From: Bacteroidota bacterium
GTDB taxonomy: Bacteria > Bacteroidota > Bacteroidia > Bacteroidales > VadinHA17
Reading direction: 5' to 3'
Length of the DNA stretch: 5,017 bases
Assembly (NCBI GenBank): GCA_006227095.1
Contig: SBFZ01000182.1
Location: forward strand, 1-5,017
Below, piece after piece: positions 1 to 5,017 of this stretch. The notes below the pieces were generated by a model. The model did no database searches. It saw only the letters and a list, made by a program, of their open reading frames with translations, and had not been told where the DNA came from. The position numbers and the translations under genes are program-made. How positions within the stretch are numbered: the stretch's first letter is position 1; every line of letters begins with the position of its first letter.

Positions 1-1075
1 CTTCTATCACCCTGCTTTCCCTTGCCGGATTGTAGCTTACCTTGACCGGGGCCACCTGTTCATAGGGTTCCTTCTGTACGTTTCCCTGGTTGAAGAGGTT
101 TCGTACTGCCCTTGCCCCGCTTTCCGTTAGGGTCCCCGGGTCACCGCTGCTGAGGAGGTCATACACCAGGTTCTTCAGGTCATGCATATCACTCTTCATA
201 TCGAAAAGGACCTTGTACAGGATCTCCCGCTCACTGCTGAAGCTCTTTTCGTCGGACATTGTCCTTACGGGTACGGGAAGGCGGCCACTCTGTATATCCG
301 GAAGGTACCGTGCAAGGATCGGACCGGTGACGTCACGTTCCTGCTCGATTACAGATATCTGTTCGGTAATATTCTTGAGCTGCCTTACATTGCCGGGCCA
401 GTAATAGTTCAGGAGCATCTCCCTTGCATGACTGTCAGGCCTGATTGCAGGCATCCGGTATCGCTCCGCAAAATCAACCGCGAACTTCCGGAAAAGAAGT
501 ATGATATCTTCACCCCTTTCCCTCAGGGAAGGAACACGTATCGGAACGGTATTGAGCCTGTAGTACAGATCCTCCCGGAACCTGCCGGAGCTGACGGCCT
601 GGACAATATCGACATTGGTTGCGGCAATTACCCTCACATCAGTCTTTTGCACCTTTGAGGAGCCTACCCTGATGAATTCTCCCGTCTCCAGCACCCTGAG
701 AAGCCTCACCTGCGTTGAAAGCGGCAGCTCGGCCACCTCATCGAGGAAGATTGATCCGCCGCTGGCAACTTCAAAATATCCCTTGCGGCTGTCGGTTGCA
801 CCGGTAAAGGCTCCCTTCTCATGGCCGAAAAGCTCGGAGTCAATAGTACCCTCAGGAATCGCACCGCAGTTTACCGCAATATAAGGCCCGTGCTTCCGGA
901 GACTGTGGGTATGTATTACCTGGGGAAAGACCTCCTTTCCCGTTCCGCTTTCACCGGTAATGAGCACAGAGAGGTCAGTCGGGGCAACCTGAACGGCTAT
1001 GTCAATGGCCCTGTTCAGACCCTCGTGATTGCCAATTATTCCGAATCTCTGCTTAACGCTCTGTAAATCCTTCAT
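1..1075 (-). CDS. Sigma-54-dependent AAA+ transcriptional activator without receiver domain (partial, C-terminus cut by window edge)
   Basis: This protein is an ATP-driven activator that opens promoters bound by RNA polymerase with sigma-54 (RpoN). The visible 358 residues show Walker A GESGTGKE (41-48), the sigma-54 contact loop GAFTGA (88-93), Walker B ending FLDE (110-113), sensor I around RVIAATN (148-154), the arginine-finger segment FREDLYYRLN (166-175) and sensor II WPGNVRQL (226-233). The AAA+ core begins almost at once (VKQRFGIIG at 7-15), so there is no receiver, GAF or PAS domain in front. Activity must therefore be set by expression, a partner protein or the C-terminal part. The family normally ends in a Fis-type DNA-binding helix-turn-helix, which would lie beyond position 1. 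The ATG at 1075 was chosen because the conserved domain starts right after it. An in-frame ATG at 1114 would add 13 residues that do not look conserved. From memory, Bacteroidales relatives often sit between miaB and lptE; that cannot be checked here. Confidence 0.93.
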   Translation of the reverse strand, partial: MKDLQSVKQRFGIIGNHEGLNRAIDIAVQVAPTDLSVLITGESGTGKEVFPQVIHTHSLRKHGPYIAVNCGAIPEGTIDSELFGHEKGAFTGATDSRKGYFEVASGGSIFLDEVAELPLSTQVRLLRVLETGEFIRVGSSKVQKTDVRVIAATNVDIVQAVSSGRFREDLYYRLNTVPIRVPSLRERGEDIILLFRKFAVDFAERYRMPAIRPDSHAREMLLNYYWPGNVRQLKNITEQISVIEQERDVTGPILARYLPDIQSGRLPVPVRTMSDEKSFSSEREILYKVLFDMKSDMHDLKNLVYDLLSSGDPGTLTESGARAVRNLFNQGNVQKEPYEQVAPVKVSYNPARESRVIE

Positions 1076-1202
1076 CAAAATCCAATGAACTGCGAATTTA
1101 CTACTTTTTTGCATTATGGTAAAGACGATCTGTTGTTATCGGGTCTTGTGCAATTCACTCTGCTGCTTTGCCGGAAGGGCTGTCCGGATAACATGATCAG
1201 GC

Positions 1203-1229
1203 AATTGTTGATGCCGGAGATGAACAATT
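1203..1229. promoter_or_regulatory. Inverted repeat in the divergent intergenic region, candidate operator
   Basis: Perfect 7-base arms AATTGTT (1203-1209) and AACAATT (1223-1229) are separated by 13 bases. AT (1211-1212) and AT (1220-1221) extend the symmetry to 9 of 10 paired positions around a centre at 1216. The repeat lies between the divergent sigma-54 activator and MerR genes, 57 bases before the preferred MerR start. An AT-rich stretch with TATACT (1239-1244) and TCTCTTTG (1246-1253) follows it. The latter is one mismatch from the Bacteroidota -7 element TAnnTTTG, but no matching -33 element was found, so the promoter itself is not claimed. MerR-type regulators bind as dimers to inverted repeats, so autoregulation through this site is plausible but is only inferred. 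Confidence 0.35.
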
Positions 1230-1285
1230 CTAAACTTTTATACTTTCTCTTTGTTATAGTCTGTGAGTAAGTAACATTGAGAGAG

Positions 1286-2176
1286 ATGAATGCAGGAAGC
1301 AGGACATACTCCATAAAGGATCTGGAGAACTTCTGTGGTATAAAGGCACACACCATCAGAATGTGGGAGAAGAGGTACGGGATCCTTACACCCGAGAGAA
1401 GCGATTCAAACATAAGGCACTATACCGAGGAAGAGCTCAAAAAGCTCATAACCGTCTCAATCCTTAACCGGAACGGGATGAAGATATCCAGGATTGCCCG
1501 TCTCAGTGACAGCGAGTTGCTGCGCGAGGTGTTAAGGACCGGAACCGGAGATGAAGGCAGTGACGGCACCTTTAAACCGGGAGAGCTGATAATGTCAGCA
1601 TTGCGGTTCAGTGAGGAGGAATTCAGGGAAAAACTGAGCCAGTTTGTAAGGGAAAAGGGTCTTGCAGACGCATATCTGCATGTATTCCACCCCCTTATGC
1701 AGAAAGCCAGGGCCCTGTGGCTGACTGATTGCATATCGAAACCGCAGGAACAGTTCATAAGGCATGTCATAAGGACAATACTCATTTCCGAGGATATCTC
1801 GCATGAGGCTGCTGCCAACGGACACAGTGCAGCCATTATAAACCTGGGCGATTCAGAGAGCGAAAACAACCTGGTTTTCCTGAAATATCTGCTGAGAAAA
1901 AGAGGATTCAATGTCGTGTATACGGAAGGGACCCTCTCTGCGGATGATATCAGGGGGATCCACTCGGTAAGGCCGTTCGCGGTTCTTGCACTCAACCTCC
2001 CGGCCTCCGAACCTGATGAAGAGGTAAAGGGATTCTGCAACGAAATGGTCAGGGAACTTGATCTCAAAAAGGTACTCGTCCTTGGCAGGTATGACAGCAG
2101 CAGTACATGGAGCAACGGCAAAACCAAGGCTGTATGCTCTCCTGCAGGTCTTGCAGAGTGGGCTGAGAGTCTTTGA
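1286..2176 (+). CDS. MerR-family transcriptional regulator with degenerate B12-binding-type C-terminal domain
   Basis: This is a 296-residue DNA-binding regulator. Residues 8-27 form the MerR helix-turn-helix (YSIKDLENFCGIKAHTIRMW), followed by the wing region EKRYGILTPERSDSNIRHY (28-46) and a linker helix. The second half (about 100-296) has the layout of the B12-binding half of CarH/LitR-type regulators: a helical bundle and then a Rossmann-like segment with FLKYLLRKRGFNVVY at 198-212. In the known family a W-x9-E-H motif and an (E/D)xHxxG motif bind adenosylcobalamin. Here W145 is followed by E155-Q156 instead of E-H, and the second motif reads SESENN near 190-195 with serine where the axial histidine should be. 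The protein probably does not bind B12 in the CarH manner. ATG 1286 is preferred; a TTG at 1277 would add three residues. No carotenoid, photolyase or B12 gene lies in the window, so its targets are unknown. It appears to be transcribed alone. Confidence 0.9.
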   Translation: MNAGSRTYSIKDLENFCGIKAHTIRMWEKRYGILTPERSDSNIRHYTEEELKKLITVSILNRNGMKISRIARLSDSELLREVLRTGTGDEGSDGTFKPGELIMSALRFSEEEFREKLSQFVREKGLADAYLHVFHPLMQKARALWLTDCISKPQEQFIRHVIRTILISEDISHEAAANGHSAAIINLGDSESENNLVFLKYLLRKRGFNVVYTEGTLSADDIRGIHSVRPFAVLALNLPASEPDEEVKGFCNEMVRELDLKKVLVLGRYDSSSTWSNGKTKAVCSPAGLAEWAESL

Positions 2177-2286
2177 TTCAATCAATCCACACTCCGGACA
2201 AACACACCGCCGGCTGTAAAACAAAAACCGGAACAAATACCTGATGGTACCGTTACCCGTGCGGGAGGCTTTTCCTGTTCTCTTGC

Positions 2287-2320
2287 AAAAAAGCCGGAAT
2301 CCCTCTGGAAAGGTTCCGGC
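2287..2320 (-). terminator. Second tandem rho-independent terminator, minus strand
   Basis: Perfect 7-base arms GCCGGAA (2293-2299) and TTCCGGC (2314-2320) can extend by GG/CC with one bulged T. On the minus strand the stem is followed directly by six T residues (A tract at 2287-2292 on the plus strand). The plus-strand side has no T tract after the stem, so the direction is minus. It lies about 40 bases beyond the first terminator of the lipoprotein operon and would act as a backup. Confidence 0.65.
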
Positions 2321-2352
2321 ACCCGTGCTGGGCGTATTTCCTGTATGCACAC

Positions 2353-2384
2353 AAAAAAACCGGATCCATGTTCAACAGATCCGG
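2353..2384 (-). terminator. Rho-independent terminator of the receptor-lipoprotein operon, possibly bidirectional
   Basis: The arms CCGGATC (2360-2366) and GATCCGG (2378-2384) form a perfect 7-base stem with an 11-base loop. On the minus strand it is followed by seven T residues (A tract 2353-2359), and it begins 22 bases after the lipoprotein stop codon. In the plus direction the stem is followed by a weaker T-rich stretch (CCTTTGTTTA, 2387-2396). It could therefore also end transcripts from the convergent MerR gene, for which no strong terminator of its own was found between 2177 and 2286. Confidence 0.75.
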
Positions 2385-2406
2385 CGCCTTTGTTTATAGG
2401 AAAATC

Positions 2407-3150
2407 CTATTTGCGGACCCTTACAACCACCGAGTCAGCAATCTGAAGGGCCGTTGTAAGCGTACTCAGGTCAGTAAAGAGTTCACCCGTTTCACCGGTA
2501 GGATGACTGTGGCCAACCGGCTTCAGAAGGTACCTTGGCTGCAGGTCTGTCTTGTCAACCATACCCTCATAAACCACTGCAGGCTGGGCATTGTTGAGGT
2601 ACCTTACATCTCCCGGGTACCTGTCATTTGTCCAGTATTCATTCCAGTCCCAGTTCTGGTTAACCTCGAACATAACCCTGAACTTCGCGGGAAGCGGATT
2701 GTCAGCCCGGGTCTTCAGCACAAAGCTTGTAGTGGGTGTGGCTCCGCTGTATGCATCAGCTACAGGATTTGACGGATCCGGCATATAAAGCCCGTCAGGG
2801 GCCATGACACCTCTCTTGTGCGACCAGTACGGGAGGGTCTGGGGAGCGCGCTTGGCAGACTCAACCCATTTTCCTGAGGCATTTGAGCCGAACTTGAAGA
2901 TTCCCGTGGCAATAGCCCTTGGAACAAATAGTGTCTGAATATATTTCCCGTTCTCATCTTCAAGCCAGACGGCCATGAGGGGATAATAAAGCGAGGGACC
3001 GCCGTAAAAACCGACCTCAATCTCCTCACCTTTGCCGGTTTCATTGGTTACAACATCGGTAACCGTCTGCCTCTGTGCCAGCCTGGTGGCCGAAGGCTTT
3101 GATGAACAAGATGCAAGAACTGCAGCTATCAATATTATCAGGTATTTCAT
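2407..3150 (-). CDS. DUF2271-like periplasmic lipoprotein with ApbE flavinylation motif
   Basis: This is a 247-residue exported lipoprotein. Residues 1-14 are a short lipoprotein signal peptide with lipobox LASC and lipidated Cys15. The residues after it (SSKPSAT) lack the acidic export signal used for Bacteroidota surface lipoproteins, so it probably faces the periplasm. The body recalls DUF2271 proteins: MAVWLEDENGKYIQTL (59-74), KW (94-95), LPYWS (106-110), then DAYSGAT (132-138) and FRVMFEVNQ (157-165). DAYSGAT fits the Dxx(S/T)GAT motif whose threonine (here T138) receives FMN from the transferase ApbE. Further conserved-looking blocks are WDWNEYW (167-173) and GHSH (213-216). The start at 3150 is chosen for the signal peptide; a longer frame back to 3219 would overlap the receptor gene and bury the signal. 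Its start lies 13 bases after the receptor stop, so the two should be co-transcribed. The exact function is unknown. DUF2271 assignment is from pattern recognition only. Confidence 0.85.
   Translation of the reverse strand: MKYLIILIAAVLASCSSKPSATRLAQRQTVTDVVTNETGKGEEIEVGFYGGPSLYYPLMAVWLEDENGKYIQTLFVPRAIATGIFKFGSNASGKWVESAKRAPQTLPYWSHKRGVMAPDGLYMPDPSNPVADAYSGATPTTSFVLKTRADNPLPAKFRVMFEVNQNWDWNEYWTNDRYPGDVRYLNNAQPAVVYEGMVDKTDLQPRYLLKPVGHSHPTGETGELFTDLSTLTTALQIADSVVVRVRK
2737..2757 (-). other. Candidate FMN attachment site (codons for DAYSGAT)
   Basis: The seven codons spell D132-A-Y-S-G-A-T138 of the lipoprotein. This is an exact match to Dxx(S/T)GAT, the sequence ApbE-type flavin transferases recognise in NqrC, RnfG and FMN-binding domain proteins, with FMN linked to the threonine through a phosphoester. 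The protein carries an export signal, as an ApbE substrate must. No apbE gene is in the window, so modification is a prediction. Confidence 0.55.
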
Positions 3151-3163
3151 TTCTTCTATTTTT

Positions 3164-5017
3164 TCAGATTTCAATAATAATCCCGATGGTAGGCAACACT
3201 GTACCTGCCTCTGCTTCAATAAATTTCAGGAGGTACCTCTGCGGATCGAGCGGGTTGACCAGCGGGGTACCGTTTTCATCTGTCTGAAGCACCAGGATGT
3301 CTGGCTGGTCAGCCTTGAAGTTATAAACGTTCTGCACGTCAAGATAGAGCATCAGAGACCATCTGTCAAAGTAGAACTGCTTGTCAATCCGGATGTCAAG
3401 CTGGCTGAAGCCCTTCAGCCTCTCACTGTTGAACCTGGTATAATCAAGGTAGCCCTGACCTGAGACGTTCCATGCATCAATGAACGATGACCTGTCGGTA
3501 TCAAATGGGGTATAGGGAGCACCTCCCACATATCTCCAGCGGAAGCCAGCATCCCATGTCTTGCCGATTGTCTTGGTGGCTGTAACACTTATCAGGTGCC
3601 TGTTATCCCAGGCAGTAGGAATGTAGTTACCGTCAGTTCCCTGAAACTCGCTTCTCACGAATGTGTAGGCAAATACCATGTTAAGGCCCTCAAAATCCCT
3701 GGCCCGGCCCATCAGCTCCATACCGTAGGCCCTCCCCACGGCTGTTGACACAAGAGGCTCATTGCCAAAGATGCCGTAGCCTGCACTCTTGGTTGAAAGG
3801 GGTACCTGGTCAGCCACCGAGAAAGGATAGTCGGAATAGCTCTTGAAGAAACCCTCAAGGGTGAACTGCAACCTCTCATCCGGAATGAGTTCAACACCAC
3901 CCACAATGTGATCCGCGGCTATGTATTTAAGCTCATTGTCCCTGTTGATATAGTTGCCGTCGTTGTCACGAAGACCAAGTGAGGTATAGGGAGGAAGCTG
4001 ATAATACCTTCCCACGTTGAAGTTGAGATTCAACTCACCGGTGAGGGCAAACGATGCCGACAGGCGGGGTGATATCTGGGTTAGCGGATTGTTCATGACT
4101 GATGAAAAAGTATTGGCATCAGTGCGAAGTCCAAACGAAAGCCTCAGTCTTTCATCAATGAAGGCGCGGCTTATCTGTCCAAATGCAGCATACTTGAAGA
4201 AAACAAGATTGGTGTTGTAAAGCTCGGTCTCCAGCCCTTCGCCCCCGAAGAACTGACGGAAGGTGTCATTGCGGTACCGCGACATCTCCGTGCCGGCGCC
4301 ATAGCTGAGTCTCAGCGAGTTCGGCCATACCACGGTACGCTCATACCTCAGCCTGATGTCTCCTTCTCCGCTCTTGTAGTCAAATGTCAGGTTGGCAGGA
4401 TCCGAATCATCGTTGTTGAGATACTTGAACTGTGTATTATTCAGATAGTTCCGGCTCAGGACGAGCATGTCGGAACCGTTGCTGCGGAACCGCCTGTAAA
4501 CGGCACCCACAGTATAGCTGTATTGCTCCTGGGTAGGAATGTATCCGAGGATATAGCGCTGGAATTCCGTCTCGTTTGCATCAAGGTTCAGGCTGAAGTC
4601 GTCCTTTGCCCCGATTCCCAGAATAGTCAGCTCATTCTTCTGATCAAACTTAACCTTGTACTTGAACTGGAAGTCATTGTAGGTGGGAAGGAAAGGAAGT
4701 CCTATCACCCCAAAAAGAAACTGCAGGTATGAGCGCCGGGCCGAAACGATGAGTGAGCTTCGTTCACCTGTCGGGCCATTGAAGGTCAGCCCCAGGTCAG
4801 ATGCTCCCACCGTGGCCCTTAGCGACCGCTTTTCCCTGTTCCCTTCTATCATTGTGAAATCCATCACCGAGCTGAGTGCGTTGCCACGCGAAGCAGGAAA
4901 AGCCCCGGAAAGGAAGTCAACAGACCTTACAAAGTCGACATTGATAATACCCGTTGGTCCGCCTGACGATCCCTGTGTTGAAAAGTGATTGAGATAGGGT
5001 ATTTCGACATTGTCTAT
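3164..5017 (-). CDS. TonB-dependent outer-membrane receptor (partial, N-terminus beyond right window edge)
   Basis: The visible 617 residues are the end of the plug and the whole beta-barrel of a TonB-dependent receptor, which takes a substrate across the outer membrane using proton motive force passed on by TonB-ExbBD. The frame stays open to position 5017, so the GTG at 4867 is an internal valine codon and not the start. The first residues (IDNVEIPYLNHF, then GGPTGIINVDFV at 19-30 and SGAFPASRGNALSSVMDF at 37-54) are typical late-plug sequence of Bacteroidota receptors. The rest is long amphipathic strands rich in Tyr, Phe and Arg, ending in the last strand PTIGIIIEI. The missing N-terminus would hold the signal peptide, often a carboxypeptidase-like regulatory domain, and the TonB box. 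No SusD-like partner follows; instead a DUF2271-like lipoprotein starts 13 bases downstream, which argues against an ordinary glycan-uptake pair. The substrate cannot be read from the sequence. Confidence 0.93.
   Translation of the reverse strand: MDNVEIPYLNHFSTQGSSGGPTGIINVDFVRSVDFLSGAFPASRGNALSSVMDFTMIEGNREKRSLRATVGASDLGLTFNGPTGERSSLIVSARRSYLQFLFGVIGLPFLPTYNDFQFKYKVKFDQKNELTILGIGAKDDFSLNLDANETEFQRYILGYIPTQEQYSYTVGAVYRRFRSNGSDMLVLSRNYLNNTQFKYLNNDDSDPANLTFDYKSGEGDIRLRYERTVVWPNSLRLSYGAGTEMSRYRNDTFRQFFGGEGLETELYNTNLVFFKYAAFGQISRAFIDERLRLSFGLRTDANTFSSVMNNPLTQISPRLSASFALTGELNLNFNVGRYYQLPPYTSLGLRDNDGNYINRDNELKYIAADHIVGGVELIPDERLQFTLEGFFKSYSDYPFSVADQVPLSTKSAGYGIFGNEPLVSTAVGRAYGMELMGRARDFEGLNMVFAYTFVRSEFQGTDGNYIPTAWDNRHLISVTATKTIGKTWDAGFRWRYVGGAPYTPFDTDRSSFIDAWNVSGQGYLDYTRFNSERLKGFSQLDIRIDKQFYFDRWSLMLYLDVQNVYNFKADQPDILVLQTDENGTPLVNPLDPQRYLLKFIEAEAGTVLPTIGIIIEI

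Noticed and set aside
182..658. Plus-strand open frame (158 residues) across the sigma-54 activator
   Set aside because: The minus strand encodes canonical AAA+ motifs through the same bases; the plus-strand product shows no recognisable motif.
1171..1187. Small hairpin CCGGA/TCCGG in the divergent spacer
   Set aside because: The stem is only 5 bases, there is no T tract on either side, and CCGG is common in this sequence.
1420..2181. Long minus-strand open frame (253 residues) antisense to the MerR gene
   Set aside because: It lies wholly opposite a well-supported MerR gene, its product is Ser/Leu-rich with no domain, and it is explained as a mirror of the real frame.
2250..2275. Possible plus-strand terminator after the MerR gene (CCC/GGG followed by a short T run)
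   Set aside because: The stem has three usable pairs with a tight loop and the T run is short, too weak to call.
3151..3219. 23-residue upstream extension of the lipoprotein frame
   Set aside because: It overlaps the 3' end of the receptor gene and would bury the signal peptide and lipobox; the ATG at 3150 gives a proper lipoprotein N-terminus.
3032..3463. Plus-strand open frame (143 residues) spanning the receptor-lipoprotein junction
   Set aside because: It overlaps two convincing minus-strand genes and resembles no family.
304..4278. Nine copies of the palindrome GGTACC (for example at 304, 2246, 2529, 2598, 2616, 3232, 3266, 3801 and 4273), well above the one or so expected
   Set aside because: Eight are inside coding frames and most arise from Arg-Tyr written AGG-TAC or CGG-TAC followed by C, so codon choice explains them better than a regulatory or restriction-related signal.

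Overview
The window looks like part of a chromosome from a Bacteroidota bacterium, probably of the order Bacteroidales. Three things point there: the wording of the sigma-54 activator's AAA+ domain, a large TonB-dependent outer-membrane receptor of the Bacteroidota style paired with a lipoprotein, and gene starts without clear Shine-Dalgarno sequences. Base composition is roughly balanced. No RNA gene, mobile element or CRISPR array is visible.

Layout from left to right. (1) Positions 1-1075, minus strand: the N-terminal 358 residues of a receiver-less sigma-54-dependent AAA+ activator, whose C-terminal end is cut by the window edge. (2) Positions 1076-1285: a divergent intergenic region with a good inverted repeat that is a candidate operator. 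(3) Positions 1286-2176, plus strand: a MerR-family regulator with a C-terminal cobalamin-binding-type domain (CarH/LitR architecture), in which the residues that normally hold B12 are replaced. (4) Positions 2177-2406: a convergent intergenic region with two tandem hairpins followed by T tracts on the minus strand. (5) Positions 2407-3150, minus strand: a small lipoprotein resembling DUF2271, carrying a textbook match to the ApbE flavinylation motif Dxx(S/T)GAT. (6) Positions 3164-5017, minus strand: the C-terminal 617 residues of a TonB-dependent receptor, open at the right edge. It ends 13 bases before the lipoprotein start, so the two are almost certainly one transcription unit.

The most interesting part is the receptor-lipoprotein pair. 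It suggests an outer-membrane uptake system whose partner lipoprotein may carry covalently bound FMN, which would be an extracytosolic redox step linked to transport. The substrate cannot be read from this window. The MerR protein is the second point of interest, because it keeps the shape of a B12/light sensor but seems to have lost the ligand-binding residues.
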